From the NCBI RefSeq assembly GCF_003202435.1, contig NZ_QJHK01000017.1, forward strand, positions 33,966-97,965: DNA of 64,000 bases, given 5' to 3'. Made by a program: the position numbers and the translations under genes. Positions 8,610 through 15,902 of the stretch are shown in pieces. The notes beneath the pieces are model-generated. The model was given only the letters and a program-made list of their open reading frames with translations, searched no databases and was not told the DNA's origin. Source of the DNA: Flavobacterium cheongpyeongense. Its GTDB lineage: Bacteria; Bacteroidota; Bacteroidia; Flavobacteriales; Flavobacteriaceae. Position 1 is the stretch's first letter, and each line of letters begins with the position of its first letter.

Positions 8610-9005
8610 TTAAGCGTTTAGTTGACTAATAATTTCTTGTTTACCAATGTTTTTCTGCACACAATCAATCAGATAGTCAGATAGGTCATTGATGTTTTCT
8701 TCAATAAAATTGAATTTTCTGCAATATTTTCTAAGCATATTCAATTCATCGTCCGTGACTTTTTCGTCAGCCCATATAATTCTTGCCAGATCATATAAGT
8801 ATTCGATTTTTGTGGCTAAGGTTTCTGGAACTATAAAATCGGTACTGACAGGATTTAAAAAGAGTTTGTCTAGTTCTTCTTTTGGAATTCCTCTTTCATC
8901 TGCAAAATGATACAGCATTTGAAGTTCCAGAACATTAAATTGATCGTCTGATAATGCCATTTGGTATAATCGTAAAAAATGGCTTTTGAGTTCTAGTGTT
9001 ATCAT
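8610..9005 (-). CDS. TerB-like protein, 131 aa
   Basis: The small all-helical protein has the TerB hallmarks: an acidic turn with helix pairs (MALSDDQFNVLELQMLYHFA near the start, and IIWADEKVTDDELNMLRKYC in the second half). The second motif, DEKVTDDE, resembles the metal-binding acidic loop of TerB-like folds. TerB-like proteins occur in stress, phage-resistance and signalling operons. Here it sits between the Excalibur gene (12 bases upstream) and the four-TM gene. Confidence 0.75.
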   Translation of the reverse strand: MITLELKSHFLRLYQMALSDDQFNVLELQMLYHFADERGIPKEELDKLFLNPVSTDFIVPETLATKIEYLYDLARIIWADEKVTDDELNMLRKYCRKFNFIEENINDLSDYLIDCVQKNIGKQEIISQLNA

Positions 9006-9017
9006 GTTTGATGGTTA

Positions 9018-9353
9018 TTATTTTAAAGATTCACATGCAATTCCGTCACCGTCAGCATCTAAATTTTTATAACAGTTTTTGTTACTGTCATAAGTTGCTT
9101 GTGCTTGAGACCGACTTGTAAAATCTCCACAAGTTTTAGTTGGACAATTGGAGTTTGAACCCGAATTTGAAGTTTTCTCAACTGAATCTGAAGATTCTGA
9201 GCACGAAATAATTGAGCTAATTGCGGTAAAAAATAAAATCAGAATTAGGCATCCATTATTGTTTTTAGTTGAAAAAGACTTAGATCTGTTATTGGCATAA
9301 TGCCCCTGAACATAAGTTCCGTCTTTTCTGTAATATCCTTTTCGATATCCCAT
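9018..9353 (-). CDS. Excalibur-domain membrane protein
   Basis: I place the start at 9353 (MGYRKGYYRKDGTYVQGHYA), not at the more upstream ATG at 9422, because the 9422 start would overlap the neighbouring DUF4236 gene. The 111-aa product has a short basic N-terminus, one TM helix (GCLILILFFTAISSIISC), a Ser/Asn linker and a C-terminal Excalibur domain with Cys pairs and the calcium-binding loop DADGDGIACE. Excalibur domains are extracellular calcium-binding modules often fused to nucleases; here no nuclease is attached. The gap to the DUF4236 gene is 2 bases. Confidence 0.82.
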   Translation of the reverse strand: MGYRKGYYRKDGTYVQGHYANNRSKSFSTKNNNGCLILILFFTAISSIISCSESSDSVEKTSNSGSNSNCPTKTCGDFTSRSQAQATYDSNKNCYKNLDADGDGIACESLK

Positions 9354-9355
9354 AG

Positions 9356-9586
9356 TTATAAATGTTTTATTGTGAAAATTAAAAATGTAAGAAGTCCTGT
9401 AAAAGCAAATATTACAAGACACCCGCTATTTTGGTATTTTACTCCCGGGATGCCTGTTTTTACGGAATAACCGTATTTGCTAAATGTGCCCATCTTTGTT
9501 CTTAAACTTGGAGAAATCCCGGATTTACTAATATTTAGTCCGAGTCCGCCTCCAAGATTAATTCTTTTTTGAAATCGAAAGCCCAT
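9356..9586 (-). CDS. DUF4236-domain small membrane protein, 76 aa
   Basis: The N-terminal 50 residues match the DUF4236 pattern: MGFRFQKRINLGGGLGLNIS followed by KSGISPSLRTKMGTFSKYGY and a TGIPGVKYQN end. A C-terminal TM helix follows (CLVIFAFTGLLTFLIFTI). The function of DUF4236 is unknown. The gene lies 6 bases after the Cys-rich peptide gene and 2 bases before the Excalibur gene. Confidence 0.82.
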   Translation of the reverse strand: MGFRFQKRINLGGGLGLNISKSGISPSLRTKMGTFSKYGYSVKTGIPGVKYQNSGCLVIFAFTGLLTFLIFTIKHL

Positions 9587-9592
9587 GATAGA

Positions 9593-9796
9593 TTAGCTGC
9601 TGTGGCATGCACTACAACAAGTTTTGCATCCATTTGATTTTGAATACGTTTTTTTTGCCTCGGCTACAGCAGATTTACAATCTGAAAAAACGCCTAAATA
9701 TTTTCTGTTCAATGGTAAATAATTACAATCACTGGTGTGAACTTCATGATCGCCATTTTGCTGAGCGTGTTGATTTACATAATAATTTTTCATCAT
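9593..9796 (-). CDS. Small Cys-rich protein, 67 aa (candidate metal-binding)
   Basis: The product begins MMKNYYVNQHAQQNGDHEVH and ends NGCKTCCSACHSS. Six cysteines and several histidines in GDHEVH, DCNYLP and CKTCCSACH suggest a zinc- or iron-binding peptide. Small proteins with this pattern occur in other Bacteroidota but, to my knowledge, have no assigned role. It is the first gene of the six-gene operon. The first or second ATG (9796 or 9793) could be used. Confidence 0.72.
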   Translation of the reverse strand: MMKNYYVNQHAQQNGDHEVHTSDCNYLPLNRKYLGVFSDCKSAVAEAKKTYSKSNGCKTCCSACHSS

Positions 9797-9832
9797 TTAA
9801 TAAAGTTTTAATTAATTATTGATTTAACAATT

Positions 9833-9876
9833 CAAACTTAATCTTATTTAAAGCCAGTATTTTACGGAAAACCATA
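9833..9876 (-). promoter_or_regulatory. Promoter and palindromic operator of the six-gene operon
   Basis: The minus strand has TAAGTTTG (9833-9840), a TAnnTTTG box. TACGG-AAAA-CCATA (9863-9876, + strand) lies 22 bases upstream, the same arrangement as at 6341-6384. A further half-site CCGTA follows at 9879-9883, so TTTTACGGA and TCCGTAAAA also form a larger inverted repeat. The centre of the palindrome would fall near -40, where a class II activator would contact polymerase. Confidence 0.65.
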
Positions 9877-9902
9877 ATCCGTAAAAATTAAATTTTAGCC
9901 AT

Positions 9903-9925
9903 AAAAAAAGCCCCCGAAGGAGCTT
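9903..9925 (-). terminator. Intrinsic terminator of the response-regulator operon
   Basis: On the minus strand, AAGCTCC-TTCG-GGGGCT followed by seven T residues forms a classic hairpin plus U tract, 23 bases after the stop of the response regulator. Confidence 0.88.
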
Positions 9926-9947
9926 GAAAAATATGATTTTAGAGAGC

Positions 9948-10616
9948 TTAAATAATTCCCATATCTTTGGTAATCGAAACCAGATGAACGGTATTATTAG
10001 CTTTAAAAAAATCTTTGAGTTTCGAGAGTCTTTTTTCGATAGCGCTTTTGCTGTTGGGTTTGATATCGGTACTTTTAAAAATTTCTATAATTTCATCCTG
10101 TGAAGTACCGGCAGATAAATATTTTAAAATTTTAATATCAACATCATCCATTTCATAGTTGTTTTTTTCCTGTACTGCAGAGGCAACTTCTGGTGAAATG
10201 AATTTTTGGTCTGAGTTCGAAATGAGATGAATCGCTTTTTTTAGTTCTTCGATACTATTTAAACCTTTTAGAACGAAGCCATCAATTTCTGCAACATCAA
10301 AAAGAGATTTTATACGATAATTTTTATCTTCGACAGAATAGGCTATGATTTTAATAGCGGGCTGTAATTGACGAACTTTTTGAATGAGTTCATCACCACT
10401 GGTGATTTTTACTTCACGGTGATCTGTTTTAAACGAAAGGTCGCTGATTAATAAATCATAGGGTTCATTTTGAAGGATTGCAACGCGTATTTTTAGAAAT
10501 GCATCATCACAATATTTAGAATGCTGAAAATCGACAATCTCCAAATCTTTCAGGACTTGCTGGATTCCTAAATTCATAGCATCAAGGTCTTCGGCTATTA
10601 TTACTTTTTTAAACAT
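9948..10616 (-). CDS. Response regulator, receiver plus C-terminal HTH
   Basis: The 222-aa protein has an N-terminal receiver domain with acidic pair E9/D10, a phosphoacceptor Asp (D59 in LLISDLSF) and a late Lys (VLKG). The C-terminal part (about residues 155-215) resembles a LuxR/NarL-type HTH, with LKYLSAGTSQDEIIEIF and a recognition helix near KSAIEKRLSKLKDFF. It is 6 bases downstream of the sensor kinase, so they form a pair. It is the best local candidate to bind the palindromes at 6371, 9863 and 12692 (inference from position and the dyad nature of the sites). Confidence 0.88.
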   Translation of the reverse strand: MFKKVIIAEDLDAMNLGIQQVLKDLEIVDFQHSKYCDDAFLKIRVAILQNEPYDLLISDLSFKTDHREVKITSGDELIQKVRQLQPAIKIIAYSVEDKNYRIKSLFDVAEIDGFVLKGLNSIEELKKAIHLISNSDQKFISPEVASAVQEKNNYEMDDVDIKILKYLSAGTSQDEIIEIFKSTDIKPNSKSAIEKRLSKLKDFFKANNTVHLVSITKDMGII

Positions 10617-10622
10617 AGGCTT

Positions 10623-12332
10623 TTATTTGGGCAGTGTTATTATTACTTTAAAACCTTTATCAGGCTGAGTGTCAAAAGTAATCGTTCCTTTTGTGGCCTG
10701 AATACGGTTTTCCATATTTTGCAAACCATTTTTTATAATTTTTGATTTTTCACAGCCTTTTCCGTTATCAGTGTAATTGATCATTACAGCCTTTGATTTA
10801 CTGTCGAATTTTATGACCACAAGAAGAGCTTCGCTATGTTTTTTCATGTTGACCATTAATTCCTGCAGTACTCTGTAGATGGTAACCTTTTTTTCGTCCT
10901 CAATACTATCCCAGTTCACTTTTTCAATGTTTGTAATAATAACATTTGTATTACTACTATTATAGGTAGAAAGCATTTCTTTTAAATTAACAGAATAATA
11001 GGATCCTGTGTCAATACTACTATTCTCTCTCGAAATACCACGAACACGGATATATATATGATTCAGTTTTTGCAATAAGGTTTCTTTACTGTTTTCGGTA
11101 GTTAAAGGATGGGTTTGTGTATAAGTTATGGCGTGAAAAACATCATTTGCAAGTTCATCATGAATATCTTTGGCTATTCTGGTTTCGGTGTCGTAAGCAG
11201 TTTTTATTTTGTCTATTCGATTTCGGTTTTCATAACGTTTCTTCAGATAAGCCAGTAAAAAGAAAAGCGAAACAATACCTGTTATAAAAAATATTCTTTG
11301 GTATTTAGCTTTCTGAAGTGCCAGTAAATTTTCTGCTTGCTCTAAACGAAGTTTCTGATTTTCATCTTTCTCTTTTTTAGAGTCATATTTTATTTTGGCA
11401 AATTTGTTTTTATAGTTGTTTCTGATTTTAATGATACTATCATTTATTGTGATATATTTTTGTGCATAACTAACATTTTGATTACTAAAATCATTCGAAA
11501 TTAAAAATTGTAAAGCTTTTAATCGTTCATCAATGCTATTTAGTTTTGTAGCAGTTTTATAAGCCTCTAAAGAATGTTGGTTTGATTTTTTTGGATCTGT
11601 TTTGATGTAATATTCTGCTAAATGCAGATTGCTTTCAATTGCTCCGTAGGTATCATCAATTTGATTTCTTAGTTTAAAACTATCTGTCATTAAAACAAGA
11701 CCTTTTTCGGTGAAACCTTTTTTAAAATAAGCATAACCTAAATTGTCTAAAACTCTCGCTTTATTATTTTTAAGAGATTGGTTATCTAAAGCTTTTGTAT
11801 TAATGATTCCTTCTAAAATATGGATTGCCTTATTATATTTCTTTTGCTTAATGTATACAACTGCAATGTTGTTTAATGGTCCTTGTTTTGAAATAGAATC
11901 TGTGCAATCTTTTAAAGCTTCTTCGTAATAATAAATAGCATCGCTGTAAAGAGAAAGCTCTTTGTCTGCTATGCCAAAAGAGTTATTGATAGAAGCATTG
12001 TAAATGTTTTTTTTTCTGATATACGGTAATGCCTCTGTCAGGGTTTCTTTGCTTCCATAGTAATCTCCGTTTATTTGTTGAATGGAAGCCATTTGGATAA
12101 GACTGTAAACAATATTTGCACTGTCTTTTATTTTTTCAAAGATTATTTTTGATTTGTTGAAATTGTAGAAAGCTGTATTAAAGTTTTTTTCTTCCATTGC
12201 TGACATTCCTTTCTTCCTCAGGCTGACAGCTTCTGTTTTTATAGATTCCTGATTAAGCAGGACAGTTGTTTTTTTCGTGCAAGAAAATAGTAAAAGGAAA
12301 GTGGCGAAACAAAAAAACGGGGATCGTAGCAT
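10623..12332 (-). CDS. TPR sensor histidine kinase, lipoprotein-like N-terminus
   Basis: The 569-aa protein has a lipoprotein-type signal (FLLLFSCTKK), an extracytoplasmic TPR region (about residues 30-300), a coiled segment, one TM helix (about 345-362) and a cytosolic kinase of the HisKA_3/NarX type with RIAKDIHDELAND (phospho-His about 391). The ATP-binding domain shows NMKKHS, DNGKGCEKSKIIKNGLQNM and a C-terminal GFKVIITLP strand. It likely senses a periplasmic or envelope cue through the TPRs and phosphorylates the downstream response regulator. An envelope-stress role is an inference. It is preceded by a 52-aa lipoprotein gene. Confidence 0.9.
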   Translation of the reverse strand: MLRSPFFCFATFLLLFSCTKKTTVLLNQESIKTEAVSLRKKGMSAMEEKNFNTAFYNFNKSKIIFEKIKDSANIVYSLIQMASIQQINGDYYGSKETLTEALPYIRKKNIYNASINNSFGIADKELSLYSDAIYYYEEALKDCTDSISKQGPLNNIAVVYIKQKKYNKAIHILEGIINTKALDNQSLKNNKARVLDNLGYAYFKKGFTEKGLVLMTDSFKLRNQIDDTYGAIESNLHLAEYYIKTDPKKSNQHSLEAYKTATKLNSIDERLKALQFLISNDFSNQNVSYAQKYITINDSIIKIRNNYKNKFAKIKYDSKKEKDENQKLRLEQAENLLALQKAKYQRIFFITGIVSLFFLLAYLKKRYENRNRIDKIKTAYDTETRIAKDIHDELANDVFHAITYTQTHPLTTENSKETLLQKLNHIYIRVRGISRENSSIDTGSYYSVNLKEMLSTYNSSNTNVIITNIEKVNWDSIEDEKKVTIYRVLQELMVNMKKHSEALLVVIKFDSKSKAVMINYTDNGKGCEKSKIIKNGLQNMENRIQATKGTITFDTQPDKGFKVIITLPK

Positions 12333-12391
12333 AAAACTTACTTTCCCCGAAATTAGTAATTAATTATAAATTACAGATTTTTAATTGATTA

Positions 12392-12550
12392 TTATTTTGG
12401 TGGCGGTACAACTATAGGCTGGTCGCCAGGACCATCATCATAAGCTAGTGGTATTTCTTTTTTTTCCTGAGTTTCGTATTCGTCAGCTGTACAAGAAAAT
12501 AAAGTCGTTGACAATAGAGCACACGCTCCCAATAAATATAGAGTTTTCAT
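12392..12550 (-). CDS. Small lipoprotein, 52 aa
   Basis: A short gene with a strong lipoprotein signal: MKTLYLLGACALLSTTLFSC, then TADEYETQEKKE and a proline-rich tail (PGDQPIVVPPPK). The stop at 12392-12394 is followed 59 bases later by the kinase start, so it is probably the first gene of the two-component operon. It may be a sensor accessory or ligand of the kinase TPR domain (inference). It is supported by an open frame with a good signal peptide and Cys at position 20. Confidence 0.75.
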   Translation of the reverse strand: MKTLYLLGACALLSTTLFSCTADEYETQEKKEIPLAYDDGPGDQPIVVPPPK

Positions 12551-12691
12551 TTTTTTCTGATTTAAAAATTAGACATAGACATTGCTGTTCAGAACCATTC
12601 TGAATCTTGTTAAGGCAATGCCATTATTGCTTGGGAAGTGAAGTGCGTAGAACTATAAAATTTATTTATACTTCCCGGATAAAGTCCGTTT

Positions 12692-12734
12692 TACGGTTTT
12701 CCGCACTTTTAATTGAACTAGTTTTGTACATTTG
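12692..12734 (+). promoter_or_regulatory. Promoter and palindromic operator before the 306-aa gene
   Basis: TACGG-TTTT-CCGCA (12692-12705) precedes TACATTTG (12727-12734, a TAnnTTTG box) by 21 bases on the plus strand. An extra half-site CCGTT lies at 12686-12690. The predicted transcript would have a leader of about 120 bases before the ATG at 12861. The rest of the 310-base divergent gap 12551-12860 shows no other promoter that I can recognise for the kinase operon. Confidence 0.6.
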
Positions 12735-12805
12735 TTTTAACCTGCAGATCAAAACGTTAACTGATTCTGAGGCAAAGTAACAGCAGTTTTATAGCTGTGT
12801 TTATA

Positions 12806-12859
12806 GATGATTCCGATATTTCCGATGATTCTAATATTTCTAATAATTCCGTAGAAGAT
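12806..12859 (+). repeat. 18-bp tandem repeat in the leader of the 306-aa gene
   Basis: Three units end to end: GATGATTCCGATATTTCC, GATGATTCTAATATTTCT and the more diverged AATAATTCCGTAGAAGAT. They end directly before the start codon at 12861. In one frame they form a 15-codon open frame (ATG 12807 to TAG 12852-12854) that stops 6 bases before the gene, so a leader peptide is conceivable. Confidence 0.6.
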
Positions 12860-12860
12860 T

Positions 12861-13781
12861 ATGAGCAACATTACTATTGAAGATTATAAAAAAGCGATTC
12901 GCGCTAAATATGAAATAGCCATTAAAGAAGATGTGTCTGGGATTTTATCAGATCCCACACCAGCCCAATTACGAGATTTTTATTTGAGAATTTTTGAAAA
13001 AGGTTTGGGTAGTATTGATGAAGAAATTGTGAAAATATTTTTGGAGGCTAAGGAAAATTTTTCTTTGAAAAAATCAATTGAGAATTTTAATATTGGAAAG
13101 TTTAAGCCTATAATCTCTTTTTTAAAAGGTGGAAATACAGATAACAGGCCTAGGATTGAAATGGCCGCAATTCTAGTTGATTTTTATCCTAGACCTTTTA
13201 ATAAATTCAAATCTAAAGATGCATCTGAAGATATCAAAACGAAAGAGTTATATTTCTTAAAAGATGAAAAAAAAGAGAAAGAGAGGAATCATAATGAAGA
13301 AGAAAACCTAAATCAAGAAAATGTAACAAAGATTTTAGATGATGTTTTTGAAGCTGAACCAATAAACTTATTCTTGGATTTAAAAAAAGAGTTGCCTGAA
13401 AAAGAAACTCAAAAGGCAAAAAAAAATGTACTGATAGTAGTAACGGGAGTTATCGGTTTGTTTTTTTTAGGTTATTACTTTCCACAAAAAAAACAATGCA
13501 TGCAATGGTCAGGTGATCATTATGAAGAAGTAAGCTGTGATTTAGAAATTCAGGGAATAGGAACGTACATTTCTGTTGAACCTTTAGATGAAAGAGTAAT
13601 TCACCTTAAAAAAATTAAAGTATCAGACACAACTACCTTTTTTAAAAATGGAGAAGCAGTGATCTGGTATGCAAAAGTAGAAGAGGGGGTAGAATTTTTT
13701 AATTCACACGGAATGCATCCTGAAAATAACAAACCATTAAAACCGGTAACCCAATATATTATTGATAAGTATGTGAAATGA
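12861..13781 (+). CDS. Hypothetical one-TM protein, 306 aa
   Basis: The family is not recognised. The N-terminal 130 residues are helical and charged, beginning MSNITIEDYKKAIRAKYEIA. A low-complexity Lys/Glu linker (about 130-160) follows, then a single TM helix (VLIVVTGVIGLFFLGYYF, about 190-208) and an extracytoplasmic C-terminal domain with CMQWSGDHYEEVSCD and a Tyr/Lys-rich end. The arrangement, cytosolic helical domain, TM, small Cys-containing outer domain, suggests signalling across the inner membrane (inference). Its promoter carries the same palindrome as the six-gene operon. Confidence 0.65.
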   Translation: MSNITIEDYKKAIRAKYEIAIKEDVSGILSDPTPAQLRDFYLRIFEKGLGSIDEEIVKIFLEAKENFSLKKSIENFNIGKFKPIISFLKGGNTDNRPRIEMAAILVDFYPRPFNKFKSKDASEDIKTKELYFLKDEKKEKERNHNEEENLNQENVTKILDDVFEAEPINLFLDLKKELPEKETQKAKKNVLIVVTGVIGLFFLGYYFPQKKQCMQWSGDHYEEVSCDLEIQGIGTYISVEPLDERVIHLKKIKVSDTTTFFKNGEAVIWYAKVEEGVEFFNSHGMHPENNKPLKPVTQYIIDKYVK

Positions 13782-13951
13782 AGTAATAGGATTATTTTTG
13801 CTTTATTCTTTGGTATTTTGATATAAAATTGTTATTTCGTTAAACAAACGATAATTATGTAAGTTATTTTTGAAATTATGAAACAGATTGCAGTGACATC
13901 GAATGTATATTCGTAAATATAAAATCAAACATAATTTAAAAAAAAACAAAC

Positions 13952-14371
13952 ATGAAAACGAGAAATTTTTTATACGTACTAGCCTTAAGTTTTGGATTAT
14001 TCGCAGCAACATCTTGTAGTAATGATGATAATGACGGAGAAACAATAGTGCCAATACAAGGTAAATACCAGCTTAGTAAAACGGGGGGAATTATTAATGG
14101 AAATGAAGTATTAATTGATGCTATTGAAAATGAAAGTGGATGTAGCAAAGATTATTTAGAACTAAAATTGAGTAATGTAGCTGTTATTGGTGATTATGAC
14201 GGTGCTAATTGTGACAAAACAGAAACGACAGGGACTTATGTAAGATCTCATAATGATTTAACTATTACTATTGGTAATGCTGCTACTACGAGCGATATTA
14301 TGAACCTTACAAATAAGGAGTTAAAATTAAAAGACAAAACTACTGGTGTCATTACAGTCTATACCAGATAA
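13952..14371 (+). CDS. Lipocalin-like lipoprotein, 139 aa
   Basis: The signal peptide ends at FAATSCSNDDNDG, with an acidic stretch after the lipid Cys that resembles the Bacteroidota surface-export signal, so the protein may face outward. The mature part starts with the lipocalin-like IQGKYQLSKTGGIINGNEVL pattern and continues as beta strands to ELKLKDKTTGVITVYTR. Lipocalin-like lipoproteins of this size are common in Flavobacterium and uncharacterised. It stands alone and has its own terminator. Confidence 0.78.
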   Translation: MKTRNFLYVLALSFGLFAATSCSNDDNDGETIVPIQGKYQLSKTGGIINGNEVLIDAIENESGCSKDYLELKLSNVAVIGDYDGANCDKTETTGTYVRSHNDLTITIGNAATTSDIMNLTNKELKLKDKTTGVITVYTR

Positions 14372-14414
14372 AAGTAATTTTTAAGAGAATCTGATTTTTG
14401 AGAATTGGAATTAA

Positions 14415-14453
14415 AACGGAAATAACAGGTAAAAAGTTATTTCCGTTTTTTTT
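14415..14453 (+). terminator. Intrinsic terminator after the lipocalin-like gene
   Basis: AACGGAAATAAC (14415-14426) and GTTATTTCCGTT (14436-14447) form a 12-bp perfect stem followed by a run of T. Confidence 0.9.
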
Positions 14454-14475
14454 GTTTTATATCGAAGGAAATTTA

Positions 14476-14534
14476 CCGTACTACATCTACGGAATACACC
14501 GATAGAGTTTAACGAAAATTATCATTTTAATTTG
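14476..14534 (+). promoter_or_regulatory. Possible degenerate palindrome and promoter before the AAA+ operon
   Basis: Three half-sites resemble the local palindrome: CCGTA (14476-14480), TACGG (14488-14492) and CCGATA (14499-14504). TTAATTTG (14527-14534) downstream is an imperfect -7 box at nearly the same distance as in the three clear sites. The match is weak. Confidence 0.3.
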
Positions 14535-14593
14535 TATTTTCGTTTGGTCGAAAACACGGCTTTGAAATTCAAAAAAGCAATACCCTAATATTT

Positions 14594-15901
14594 ATGAGCG
14601 ATAATACAATTGATAGTTTAAAAGAGGCATTGAAGCATTCTCCTGAAAACACGCCGTTAAGGCTTTTGCTGGCCGAAACCTTGCTATCCTTTAATAGACT
14701 TGAAGAAGCAGAAACAGAGTTTCTTACCGTTTTAAGGAGTACAAATGATATTAAGGCAAAAGTAGGACTTGCAACCACTTTCTTTAAAAAAGGAAATTAC
14801 TCAGCCTGTAATGTGATTCTGGAAGAAGTGATTGAAAACGGAACTCAGGATTTAAACGTATTTACTTTATATGCAAAAGGACTTTTAAAAGAAAATTCGA
14901 TTGCAAAGGCCGTTGAAACCTATAAAAGAGCACTGGCGATTGATCCTAAACACTTTGATGAAGAATTAGATAGTCAACTAAGATTAAAGGGGAGCCACGA
15001 AGTAATTGAATCAGATGACGAAATAGACAGCAGATTTCTGGAAAAACCAACGGTTAATTTTGCTGATGTTGGCGGAATGGAGTCTGTAAAAAAAGAGATT
15101 GAACTAAAAATCATCAAACCATTGCAACATCCGGAACTTTACAAAGCATACGGAAAGAAAACAGGAGGGGGGATTTTACTTTACGGACCTCCGGGCTGTG
15201 GAAAAACATATATAGCAAAAGCAACAGCCGGACAAGTAAACGCAAAGTTTATAAGTGTTGGACTGAATGATATTTTGGATATGTGGATTGGCAGCAGTGA
15301 AAAAAATCTGCACGATATATTTGAACTCGCCAGACAAAATACGCCCTGTGTTTTATTTATAGACGAAATTGATGCTTTGGGAGCCAGCAGAAGCGATATG
15401 AAACAATCAAGCGGTCGACACTTAATCAACCAGTTTCTGCAAGAGTTAGATGGAATTGACAATAATAATGAAGGAATACTGGTACTTGGAGCAACAAATA
15501 CACCCTGGAATTTAGACCCGGCATTCAGGAGACCCGGCCGTTTTGACAGAATCGTTTTTGTTCCGCCACCAGATGAAACTTCGAGAGAATCAATTTTGAG
15601 GCTTAAATTAAACAATAAACCAACAGAAGCAATTGACTATAACAGTATTTCAAAAAAGATAGAAAATTTTTCAGGAGCCGATATTGAAGCCATTATTGAT
15701 ATTGCTATAGAAGAAAAATTAGAATCTTCTTTTGAAGATGGTATTCCAAAACCAATTAGTACAAAGGATTTACAAAATGCAATCAAAAAGCACAAAGCCA
15801 GTACACAGGAATGGTTTATGACTGCCAAGAATTTTGCCATGTTTGCCAATGATTCAGGATTGTATGATGATATTCTAACGTATTTAAAAATTAAAAAATA
15901 G
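14594..15901 (+). CDS. TPR-AAA+ ATPase, CDC48/FtsH-like module
   Basis: The 435-aa protein has N-terminal TPRs (about residues 1-130), a linker and a complete AAA+ module. Walker A is GPPGCGKT (about 198-205), Walker B is LFIDEIDAL (about 254-262), and the second region of homology ends in RRPGRFDR, which provides arginine fingers. It opens with FADVGGMESVKKEIELKI, the classic CDC48/spastin lead-in. There is no protease domain, so it is an unfoldase or remodelling ATPase. The next gene starts one base after its stop, so the two proteins are co-translated and likely interact through TPRs. Confidence 0.88.
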   Translation: MSDNTIDSLKEALKHSPENTPLRLLLAETLLSFNRLEEAETEFLTVLRSTNDIKAKVGLATTFFKKGNYSACNVILEEVIENGTQDLNVFTLYAKGLLKENSIAKAVETYKRALAIDPKHFDEELDSQLRLKGSHEVIESDDEIDSRFLEKPTVNFADVGGMESVKKEIELKIIKPLQHPELYKAYGKKTGGGILLYGPPGCGKTYIAKATAGQVNAKFISVGLNDILDMWIGSSEKNLHDIFELARQNTPCVLFIDEIDALGASRSDMKQSSGRHLINQFLQELDGIDNNNEGILVLGATNTPWNLDPAFRRPGRFDRIVFVPPPDETSRESILRLKLNNKPTEAIDYNSISKKIENFSGADIEAIIDIAIEEKLESSFEDGIPKPISTKDLQNAIKKHKASTQEWFMTAKNFAMFANDSGLYDDILTYLKIKK

Positions 15902-15902
15902 C

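Noticed and set aside
6431..9796. Idea that the six-gene operon is a tellurite-resistance locus
   Set aside because: Only TerB-like and vWA-like folds are present; TerC, TerD, TerZ and similar proteins are absent, so that name would mislead.
15181..15615. 144-codon open frame antisense to the AAA+ gene
   Set aside because: It is opposite the conserved Walker regions and shows no protein-like pattern.
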